Shown: positions 1 through 6,159 of the stretch, piece after piece
Layout of the letters: each line of letters opens with the position of its first letter
Numbering within the stretch: the first letter of the stretch is position 1
Assembly (NCBI GenBank): GCA_003669255.1
Contig: QWPO01000043.1
Location: forward strand, 1-12,152
Direction: 5' to 3'
DNA from: Planctomycetota bacterium
GTDB lineage: Bacteria > Planctomycetota > Planctomycetia > Pirellulales > UBA1268
Length of the DNA: 12,152 nucleotides
Notes under the pieces: generated by a model
What the model was told of the DNA's origin: nothing
Seen by the model: only the letters and a program-made list of their open reading frames with translations
The model's database searches: none
Position numbers and translations under genes: made by a program

Positions 1-80
1 AACCTGTGTGACATGGGGCAGCGCAGGTTGACAACCTACGCTACCGACCCGATTCGTAGCACAGGTTGTTCAACCTGTGC
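1..80. repeat. Cluster of REP-like palindromic elements (two full copies and one edge fragment)
   Basis: Three related units lie just past the 3' end of leuA. The complete plus-oriented copy (55-80) starts with CGTAG, and its arms GCACAGGTT (59-67) and AACCTGTGC (72-80) form a perfect 9-bp stem with a 4-nt loop. A second copy (21-44) is in the opposite orientation: its arms 21-29 and 33-41 pair with a single wobble, and its GTAG reads on the minus strand at 44-41. Bases 1-8 (AACCTGTG) look like the right arm of a third, plus-oriented copy that begins outside the window. Two more copies occur at 8871-8926. A GTAG tetranucleotide beside an imperfect palindrome, in alternating orientations, is the known layout of REP/BIME elements mobilised by REP-associated tyrosine transposases. 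Assigning these copies to that class is inference. Confidence 0.75.
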
Positions 81-90
81 CGCTCGACGC

Positions 91-1635
91 TCACGCCCGC
101 TGGGGATGCAGCCGCGGACCGCCGCCGAGGGCGAGCCGATTGGTGGCGGCAAGAAACGCCTTGGCAGAGGCCGCGAGCGGGTCGGTCGAGACACCGCGGC
201 CTCGTTGCACCTGGCCCGCGTGCTCAAGTTCAACCGTCACTTCGGCCTGCGCATCCTTGCCCACCGTCACCGCCTGCACGCGAAAGTCGCGGCACACCGT
301 CGTGATGCCGGTGAGCTTCTCGATCGCCAGGAAGATGCCGTCGATCGGGCCGTCGCCCGCCGTGATTGTCGCCGACTGCGGCTGGCCGTTCTGCAGCACG
401 CGGAGCGTGACGGTCGGGGCCACCCCCGATTCGCTCGTGAGCGTGTAGCCCTCGTAGACGAACTGCTCCGGGAGGCTGGAAAACTCCTCCTCGCAGAGCG
501 CCGCGATGTCGCCGTCGTAGATCTCCTTCTTGCGGTCGGCGAGCACCTTGAACCGCTCGAAGATCGTCTGCAGCTGCTCGGGGGTGATCTGGTAGCCGAG
601 GGCCTTGGCCCGGTCGGCGAGTGCGGCCCGGCCGCTGTGCTTGCCGAGCACGAGGTCGGTCCGCTCCAGGCCCACGTCCTCGGGCCGCATGATCTCGTAG
701 GTCCGCGGCTCCTTGAGCATGCCGTCCTGATGAATGCCCGACTCGTGGGCAAACGCGTTCTTGCCCACGATCGCCTTGTTTCGGGGCACCTGGATGCCGG
801 TGATGGTGGCCACCAGCCGGCTGGTCGGCACGAGCTTCTGCGTGACGATCCGCGTGGAGCAATGGTAGTAGTCGCCCCGCGTGCGGAGCGCCATCACCAC
901 TTCCTCCAGCGAGCAGTTGCCCGCCCGTTCACCGAGGCCGTTGATCGTGCACTCGATCTGGCCTGCACCCGCCTCGACGGCCGCCAGGCTGTTGGCCACG
1001 GCGAGGCCGAGGTCGTCGTGGCAGTGGGTGCTGATCACCGCCTTGTCGATGTTGGGCACGCGGTCCACGAGGCTCTTGATCACGCGGTGCATCTGCGTGG
1101 GCGTGGCGTAGCCGACCGTGTCGGGAATGTTCACCGTCGTCGCGCCGGCGGCGATCACCGCCTCGACCACGCGGCAGAGGAAGTCGATCTCGGTGCGGGC
1201 CGCGTCCTCGGGCGAGAACTCGATGTCGGCGCAGTGGCCACGGGCCCGCGTCACGCCGGCGACGGCGCGGGCGAGCACCTCCGCCTCGGTCATCCGCAGC
1301 TTGAACTCGCGGTGGATCGAACTGGTCGCCAGGAAGACGTGGATCCGCGGCTGCTCCGCGGCCTTGAGCGCCTCCCAGGCCCGGTCGATGTCGGCGTCGT
1401 TGCAGCGGGCGAGGCCGCAGACCGCCGAGCCCTTCACGATCTTCGCGATCTCGCGGACGCTCTCGAAGTCGCCCGGCGACGCGATCGGGAAGCCGGCCTC
1501 GATCACGTCCACACCGAGCTGCACGAGCGCCTGGGCGACCTCCAGCTTCTCGTTGAGGTTCATGCTCGCCCCGGGCGACTGCTCGCCGTCGCGGAGCGTG
1601 GTGTCGAAGATGCGGATCGGGCGAGGCGTGGTCAT
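91..1635 (-). CDS. leuA: 2-isopropylmalate synthase
   Basis: This enzyme catalyses the first committed step of leucine synthesis in the cytoplasm, condensing acetyl-CoA with 2-oxoisovalerate. The 514-residue product has the normal length for a bacterial LeuA. An HMGL-like TIM barrel fills about residues 5-275. It carries the opening motif FDTTLRDGEQSPG (10-22, with Arg15 and Asp16), the metal-binding H-x-H of STHCHDD (His204, His206) and GLGERAGN ending in Asn240. A linker region follows (HESGIHQDG, GKHSGR), then a C-terminal leucine-sensing dimer domain over about the last 130 residues, so allosteric inhibition by leucine is expected. The reading frame stays open upstream to 1776, but the ATG at 1635 is preferred because the family's conserved IRIFDTTLRDG block starts seven residues later and the extension is an Arg/Ala-rich low-complexity stretch. 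No strong Shine-Dalgarno precedes it. It is transcribed divergently from the MazG gene. The REP-like hairpin at 59-80 lies just past the stop codon but has no T-tract. Confidence 0.96.
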   Translation of the reverse strand: MTTPRPIRIFDTTLRDGEQSPGASMNLNEKLEVAQALVQLGVDVIEAGFPIASPGDFESVREIAKIVKGSAVCGLARCNDADIDRAWEALKAAEQPRIHVFLATSSIHREFKLRMTEAEVLARAVAGVTRARGHCADIEFSPEDAARTEIDFLCRVVEAVIAAGATTVNIPDTVGYATPTQMHRVIKSLVDRVPNIDKAVISTHCHDDLGLAVANSLAAVEAGAGQIECTINGLGERAGNCSLEEVVMALRTRGDYYHCSTRIVTQKLVPTSRLVATITGIQVPRNKAIVGKNAFAHESGIHQDGMLKEPRTYEIMRPEDVGLERTDLVLGKHSGRAALADRAKALGYQITPEQLQTIFERFKVLADRKKEIYDGDIAALCEEEFSSLPEQFVYEGYTLTSESGVAPTVTLRVLQNGQPQSATITAGDGPIDGIFLAIEKLTGITTVCRDFRVQAVTVGKDAQAEVTVELEHAGQVQRGRGVSTDPLAASAKAFLAATNRLALGGGPRLHPQRA

Positions 1636-1777
1636 GGGAAATCCAGCGTACTGGGTGAGGCCCTCATCGTAGCCGGCGGCAGGGCGGCCGGCACCCGCTC
1701 CACCGGCCGCACGGCGGCGACGCGGTTTTGTAGACTCGCCCTGCCCGATCACCGACCCAACCGGAGCCACCGCCACG
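1636..1777. promoter_or_regulatory. Divergent intergenic region between leuA and the MazG gene
   Basis: These 142 bp must hold the promoters of both leuA (minus) and the MazG operon (plus). Only weak candidates are visible. TAGACT at 1731-1736 could be a -10 for the plus strand, and TACGAT (complement of 1666-1671) could be a -10 for leuA, but neither has a convincing -35. GGAG at 1763-1766 lies 11 nt before the MazG ATG and is a plausible ribosome binding site. I see no leucine-codon-rich leader peptide or T-box-like structure ahead of leuA. Confidence 0.4.
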
Positions 1778-2077
1778 ATGACGCTGCGGGAGTTTCAAGA
1801 CCTGATCCGTGCCATGTACCACGACAAAGATGCCTCGCGAGGCGTCGAGGGCACGTTCATGTGGCTGACGGAGGAGATCGGCGAACTCGCCACGGCCCTT
1901 CGCAGCGGCACGCACGAGGAGCAGGCGCTCGAGTTTGCCGACGTGCTCGCCTGGCTGGTGACGATCGCCAACGTCGTCGGCGTCGATCTCGACGACGCCG
2001 TCCGCCGCAAATACGGCACCGGCTGTCCGGGATGCGGCCAGTTCGTCTGCACCTGCCCCGACGCGGAGAAGCCATGA
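1778..2077 (+). CDS. Small MazG-type nucleotide pyrophosphohydrolase with cysteine-rich tail
   Basis: The 99-residue product matches the single-domain MazG family, which hydrolyses nucleoside triphosphates to monophosphate and pyrophosphate, often to clear non-canonical nucleotides. The metal-binding signature is complete: E32-E33-x-x-E36 in the first helix (TEEIGELATAL) and E52-x-x-D55 in the next (LEFADVLAW). The C-terminus KYGTGCPGCGQFVCTC carries four cysteines (83, 86, 91, 93) that could bind a metal. This tail is not part of the core fold. The exact nucleotide substrate cannot be read from sequence. The stop codon overlaps the next start as ATGA (2074-2077), so translation of the two is probably coupled. 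Confidence 0.88.
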   Translation: MTLREFQDLIRAMYHDKDASRGVEGTFMWLTEEIGELATALRSGTHEEQALEFADVLAWLVTIANVVGVDLDDAVRRKYGTGCPGCGQFVCTCPDAEKP

Positions 2078-4260
2078 GCCGACGGGGCGCGACGTGGACC
2101 GGTACGTGGGTCGCGGCGCTGATGCTGATGCTCGCGAGTGGCGGCCCGCCAACGCACGGCGCTGAGCCCGGCCGGTTCGACGTGGCGGCCGGCTTTGGCG
2201 GCCGCTGGAAGGTCGGTTCATGGACGCCGCTGGTGGTGTCGGCCACAGGCGGTGGGCTCGAGGCCGGGCAGGAAGTACGTCTCTGGGCGGAGGACGATGA
2301 CGGCCAGTTCGTCCGCTCCCCGGCCGTTCGTGCCACGCAGGTGGGCGACCGCGTCGAGGCTCGGTTGTGCGTGCGGTTTGGTCGGCCGTCGGGCCGTTAT
2401 CGCGTTGAGGTGACCAGCCCCGGCGGAGGTGCGGCGACGACGGAAGACCGGCTCGTCGATCCGATCGTCTCGACCGACCACGTGATCGTTGCCTACGGCG
2501 ACCTGCCTTCGGTGGCCAGAGCCGCCCGGCTGGTCGACCGCGATCGGGGGAGCACCACGGTCGTCGTGAGCGACACGCCGCCGTACGCCGCGAGCGAGTC
2601 GCAGCGGAGCTTTGATGCCGCCGATGCCATCGTCATCAGCGGCCACGCGGCGACGCGTTTGCCGGTCGACGTTCGCGAGGGACTCGATGCGTGGGTTCGC
2701 GACGGCGGCAGTCTCGTGTTCGTCTGCGGGGCGTCGGCCGCGGAAGCCGCCGCGACCGGATCGCCGGTATCCGGCTGGCTGCCGGGCGCGTTTGAGAAGC
2801 TCGTCCGTCTGAGGCGACTCGGACCGATCGAGGCCTATGCGCGGGCAGGCGGACTCGTTGATCGCGTTCCGCCCGACGGGCTACCGGTGCCGCGGTTTGC
2901 GGGGCCGACCCCGGGCATCGTGCTGGTGTCCGCCGTCGAGGCGGGCGGTGGTCCGGTCGTCGCCCGCTGGGCCCATGGACTTGGCACCGTCATCTGGCTT
3001 GGCCTCGATCTCGACGCCGAACCGCTGCGAGGCTGGTCGGGCTGCGACACGCTCCTCGCCGCGGCGCTCGGTGGGCGGTCGCGTGGCGGGCTCGACCAAC
3101 GGTCTTCCGAGCAGGCTGGGATGCCGGACATGGCAGGCCAGCTGCACGCCGCACTCGACACGTTTCCAGCCGCCGCGACGTCGGCCGATCAGGCAACCGC
3201 CGGCCGGAAAGTGTCGCCCGTTCCCTTCGAGGTGATCGCCGGGCTTGGCCTGCTCTACGTGCTCTGCCTCTACCCACTCGATTGGTGGTTCGTCTCGAAG
3301 CAGGGGCGGCCGTGGATTGCCTGGCTCACACTTCCGATTCTGGCGGCCGGGTTCACGGCTGCCGCATGGGGCCTCAAGGGTCAGTGGGGCGGTGGTCGCG
3401 AGGCGATTGCCCGAACAGCCGATGTGATCGACGTCGACGCCGGGAGCGGACACATCCGTGGCACGTCGTGGCTTGCCGTCCTCTCGCCTGTGAACGACAG
3501 GCTCACCGTGGCCGTGGAGGGGGCAACGGGCACGGCCTGCGCCGACCGCCAGGCAGCCGTGACCTGGTGGGGCGTGGCGGGCCGCGGGTTTGGCGGACTC
3601 GATGCCGCGGTTGGGCATCCGTCGCTCGCGGCGGCTGACTACGGCTACGGTGGCTCGCTCGCCGCGCTCGACGACGTGCCCATCGCCGCCGCGGCGAGCA
3701 GGCTCTTTGAGGCGGAATGGTCGGGCTGCGCCGACGTGCCGGTGGTGACTTCCTCGCTCGCCCTCACGTCGCAGGCCACGCTGGCCGGTGCCGTGTCGCA
3801 CCACCTTCCGTTCCCGATCGAAAACTGCCGGCTGCTCCATGCCGGCTGGCTCTATGACGTGGGCACGCTCCGCCCCGGTGATCGCTACGACACCGCGACC
3901 GGCCGGGGGCCGCGGTCGCTCGCCAGCGCCCTGACCCGCCGCGCCGCCGCCAAGGATCGCGAGACCGCGCTGACGTGGGATCCGACCAATGCCGACGTGG
4001 CCCGGATCATTGAGGTGGCGGCCTTTCAGGGGGCCGCAGGAGGCACCGCGTACACCGGCCTCGACGCGGGCCGCCTCGGCCGTCTTGATCTCTCGCCGCT
4101 GCTTGCCGTCGATCGGGCCGTGCTCGTGGGCACGGTCGCGGAGGGGGTGCCCGCGTCCCGCTGGGACATCGGCGGCGGCGCCGGCCCGATGGCCGCCGCG
4201 GCCGCCGCCCCACCGCTCTGCCGGATCGTGATTCCCCTCGCCGCGGAGGCTGTTCCATGA
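2074..4260 (+). CDS. Exported, membrane-anchored protein of unknown function with GATase-like domain (ABC-linked)
   Basis: The start is the ATG overlapping the MazG stop, with GGAG at 2065-2068 in front. The same frame is open much further upstream, but that stretch is antisense to leuA and lies behind a good start. The 728-residue product opens with a signal peptide (Arg-rich start, hydrophobic 11-22, likely cleavage near Ala30). Residues 35-125 look like a beta-rich domain. Residues 130-335 resemble the glutamine-amidotransferase-like fold seen in large bacterial envelope proteins (DAIVISG near 184-190, LDAWVRDGGSLVF near 204-216), without an evident catalytic triad. Two membrane segments follow at about 383-405 and 414-434, around a GLLYVLCLYPLDWWF block typical of such proteins, then about 290 residues of soluble tail. 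The organisation resembles planctomycete proteins encoded beside ABC transporters. It overlaps the ATPase start by ATGA, so it is likely a subunit or regulator of that system. Precise function is unknown. Confidence 0.85.
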   Translation: MSRRGATWTGTWVAALMLMLASGGPPTHGAEPGRFDVAAGFGGRWKVGSWTPLVVSATGGGLEAGQEVRLWAEDDDGQFVRSPAVRATQVGDRVEARLCVRFGRPSGRYRVEVTSPGGGAATTEDRLVDPIVSTDHVIVAYGDLPSVARAARLVDRDRGSTTVVVSDTPPYAASESQRSFDAADAIVISGHAATRLPVDVREGLDAWVRDGGSLVFVCGASAAEAAATGSPVSGWLPGAFEKLVRLRRLGPIEAYARAGGLVDRVPPDGLPVPRFAGPTPGIVLVSAVEAGGGPVVARWAHGLGTVIWLGLDLDAEPLRGWSGCDTLLAAALGGRSRGGLDQRSSEQAGMPDMAGQLHAALDTFPAAATSADQATAGRKVSPVPFEVIAGLGLLYVLCLYPLDWWFVSKQGRPWIAWLTLPILAAGFTAAAWGLKGQWGGGREAIARTADVIDVDAGSGHIRGTSWLAVLSPVNDRLTVAVEGATGTACADRQAAVTWWGVAGRGFGGLDAAVGHPSLAAADYGYGGSLAALDDVPIAAAASRLFEAEWSGCADVPVVTSSLALTSQATLAGAVSHHLPFPIENCRLLHAGWLYDVGTLRPGDRYDTATGRGPRSLASALTRRAAAKDRETALTWDPTNADVARIIEVAAFQGAAGGTAYTGLDAGRLGRLDLSPLLAVDRAVLVGTVAEGVPASRWDIGGGAGPMAAAAAAPPLCRIVIPLAAEAVP

Positions 4261-5201
4261 TCGAGACGATTGACCTGACCAAGAAGTACGGCGATTTCTT
4301 CGCGCTCGAATCGCTCACGCTGAAACTCGAGCAGGGAGACCTGTTCGGCTTCATCGGCCCCAACGGCGCCGGGAAGACGACCACGATCCGCATCCTCTCA
4401 ACGCTGCTCTCGCCAACGTGGGGTGAGGCCTATGTCTGCGGCCACTCGATCTACACGCACCCCCGCGAGATTCGCCGGGCCATCGGCTACATGCCCGACA
4501 TCTTCGGCGTGTACGACGACATGCGGGTGATCGAATACCTAGAGTTCTTCGCGGCCGCCTACCGCATCGACGGTCCGAAGCGGCGGCAGGTGGCGGAGCG
4601 GTCGCTGGAGCTGGTTGATCTCGTCGCCAAACGGGACGAACTGGTCACCAGCTTGTCGCGGGGCATGACGCAGCGTCTTGGCCTTGCCCGCGTGCTGCTG
4701 CACGATCCGCAGGTGCTCCTCCTCGACGAGCCCGCCAGCGGCCTCGATCCGCGGGCGCGAATCGAGATGCGCAACCTGCTCAAGCGACTCCAGGGCATGG
4801 GTAAGACGATCCTGGTGTCGAGTCACATCCTTCCGGAGCTGGCCGACATCTGCAACCGCGTGGGCATCATCGAGTACGGCCGGCTGCTGGCGTGCGGCAA
4901 CGTGCAGGACCTGCTCGCGCAGGTGCGCGGTCGGCCGACGGTTCGCATCCGGGTGGCGGGATCTCCCGAGGCGGCGGCCAAGGCCTTGGAGCGATGCCCC
5001 GAGGCGGCGGGGGTGACCGTCAAGGATGGCGAGGTGGTGGTGGCGCTCGCCGCTGGCATTCCTGACGGCTCGGCGCTGGCAGCCCGCCTGGTCACCGACG
5101 GACACGGCCTCGTGTCGCTTCGTGAGCAGGAGGTCAACTTAGAGACGGCCTTCCTCGAACTCACCCGCGGTGCCCTGGCGCGGCCGGTGGGGGATTCCTG
5201 A
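4257..5201 (+). CDS. ABC transporter ATP-binding protein
   Basis: The 314-residue cytoplasmic ATPase belongs to the CcmA/NatA-like (COG1131) group, which energises ABC-2-type exporters. It has Walker A GPNGAGKT (34-41), a family-typical YMPD where many ABC proteins have the Q-loop glutamine (about 78-81), signature LSRGM (133-137), Walker B VLLLDE (153-158), D-loop SGLD (161-164) and the H-loop histidine (His190 in VSSH). Residues 225-314 form the extra C-terminal domain of this group. GGAGG (4245-4249) sits 7 nt before the ATG, which overlaps the previous stop by ATGA. No permease gene follows: the next gene encodes a prolyl isomerase. The last codons and the stop lie inside the first unit of a 22-bp tandem repeat, so the C-terminus Val-Gly-Asp-Ser is partly repeat-derived. 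Transported substrate unknown. Confidence 0.95.
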   Translation: MIETIDLTKKYGDFFALESLTLKLEQGDLFGFIGPNGAGKTTTIRILSTLLSPTWGEAYVCGHSIYTHPREIRRAIGYMPDIFGVYDDMRVIEYLEFFAAAYRIDGPKRRQVAERSLELVDLVAKRDELVTSLSRGMTQRLGLARVLLHDPQVLLLDEPASGLDPRARIEMRNLLKRLQGMGKTILVSSHILPELADICNRVGIIEYGRLLACGNVQDLLAQVRGRPTVRIRVAGSPEAAAKALERCPEAAGVTVKDGEVVVALAAGIPDGSALAARLVTDGHGLVSLREQEVNLETAFLELTRGALARPVGDS

Positions 5202-5276
5202 CCGGCCCGTGGGGGATGCCTGACCGGCACGAGGGGGATGCCTGACCGGCACGAGGGGGATTCCTGACCGGCACGT
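5189..5276. repeat. Four tandem copies of a 22-bp repeat overlapping a stop codon
   Basis: Four head-to-tail 22-bp units occupy 5189-5210, 5211-5232, 5233-5254 and 5255-5276. Each reads GGGGGAT, then T or G, CCTGACCGGC, then A or C, CG, then A or T. Units 2 and 3 are identical. Units 1 and 4 share the ATTCC variant and end in T. The TGA in unit 1 (5199-5201) is the stop codon of the ABC ATPase gene. Because 22 is not a multiple of 3, the array is not an in-frame protein repeat. No spacer sequence separates the units. Confidence 0.93.
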
Positions 5277-5365
5277 GGGCCGAGGCTTCTGCTATCCTCC
5301 GCGACGGCGGCATCCCCGTGGGTGCCCGGATCGGTCGTGCCATGAAACGAGGGAGCAGAGTCGTC
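5277..5365 (+). other. Leader region before the FKBP gene
   Basis: This is a short region between the tandem repeat and the chosen start of the prolyl isomerase gene. A possible -10 box TATCCT lies at 5293-5298, without a recognisable -35. GGGAG at 5351-5355 is the likely ribosome binding site, 10 nt before the ATG at 5366. In-frame alternative starts lie here at 5318 (GTG) and 5342 (ATG). Confidence 0.35.
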
Positions 5366-6127
5366 ATGCGGAGTACGTCGCGGTTGGGTGTCGTGATCGT
5401 GATCGGGGCGTGCGCGTGCCGACTTGCCGTTGCGCAGGGCACGGTCGAGACGCTGGCGGTGCCACCGGCCGCAGGGCCGCAGGCATCGGCCGAGGACATG
5501 GGCTACGCGATGGGCTTCCGGATCGGGCAGCAGATCCTCGCCGAGCAGCAGCAGATCGGGTCGCCGGTTGATCCAGCCGGCCTCGCAGCCGGCCTCGCCG
5601 ACTCGGTCTCAGGCAAGCAACCGCGGCTCGACGAGCCAAAGTTTCGCGCGGCGCTCGCCGGCCTCGAGACCGTGATGCGGCAGAAGCAACGCGAGATGGT
5701 CGAGAAGATGCAGGCCGCGGCGAAAGCCAACCTGGCGAAGGGGGCCGAGTATCTCAAGAAGAAGTCGGCCGAACCCTCTGTGAAGGCGCTGCCGAGCGGG
5801 CTGCTCTACGAGGTGCTCAAGGAAGGAACGGGGCCGCAGCCAACCCTCGACGACGTGGTTACGGCTCATTACGCCGGCACGCACATCGACGGCACACGGT
5901 TCGACGGCACCGACCCGGCGGGGCCGCCGGCGCAGTTTCCGCTGCGGGGTGTCGTTCCTGGCTGGCAGGAAGCGCTGCCGCTGATGAAGACCGGCTCAAA
6001 GTGGCGGATCCACCTGCCGCCGGCCCTGGGCTACGGCGACGAGGGTTCGCCCCCCACGATCGAGCCCAACGAGGTGCTGGTGTTCGAGATCGAACTCGTC
6101 GACAGTCAGCCAGGCCCCAAGCGGTGA
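5366..6127 (+). CDS. Exported FKBP-type peptidyl-prolyl cis-trans isomerase (FkpA/Mip-like)
   Basis: The 253-residue product speeds cis-trans isomerisation of prolyl bonds, helping proteins fold outside the cytoplasm. Residues 1-23 are a signal peptide (MRSTSR, hydrophobic 8-22, cleavage likely before Gln24). Residues 42-135 form the helical FKBP_N dimerisation region (AEDMGYAMGFRIGQQI, then long charged helices). Residues 145-247 form the FKBP catalytic domain, with conserved blocks VTAHYAGTHIDGTRFDGT, VVPGWQEALPLMKTGSKW and IHLPPALGYGDEG. The domain order matches FkpA, FklB and Mip. The ATG at 5366 is preferred because GGGAG precedes it by 10 nt. ATG 5342 would give an equally export-competent, eight-residue-longer form, and GTG 5318 is less likely. 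The stop (6125-6127) lies 32 nt before the methyltransferase gene, so the two are probably co-transcribed. Confidence 0.93.
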   Translation: MRSTSRLGVVIVIGACACRLAVAQGTVETLAVPPAAGPQASAEDMGYAMGFRIGQQILAEQQQIGSPVDPAGLAAGLADSVSGKQPRLDEPKFRAALAGLETVMRQKQREMVEKMQAAAKANLAKGAEYLKKKSAEPSVKALPSGLLYEVLKEGTGPQPTLDDVVTAHYAGTHIDGTRFDGTDPAGPPAQFPLRGVVPGWQEALPLMKTGSKWRIHLPPALGYGDEGSPPTIEPNEVLVFEIELVDSQPGPKR

Positions 6128-6159
6128 ACCCCGCCCGGACGGCGGCGGTGGGAGGTGTG

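Noticed and set aside
59..80. Intrinsic terminator of leuA
   Set aside because: The stem is perfect, but no T-tract follows on the minus strand, and the same sequence recurs elsewhere as a dispersed repeat.
1636..1776. N-terminal extension of LeuA to 1776
   Set aside because: The 47 extra residues are Arg/Ala/Gly-rich and precede the family's usual start. They would also run into the first bases before the divergent MazG gene.
13..2073. Open plus-strand frame running across leuA and continuous with the 728-residue protein
   Set aside because: It is antisense to the clearly homologous leuA, has Arg/His/Ala-rich shadow composition, and the real gene begins at 2074 with a Shine-Dalgarno, signal peptide and ATGA overlap.
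2881..3840. 319-codon minus-strand reading frame
   Set aside because: It shadows the large exported protein. It has no recognisable motif and its composition is typical of antisense high-GC frames.
5189..5276. CRISPR array
   Set aside because: The 22-bp units are contiguous with no spacers, and no cas gene is nearby.
6001..6159. N-terminal extension of PCMT to 6001
   Set aside because: It overlaps the conserved FKBP catalytic domain in another frame and would bury the signal peptide.
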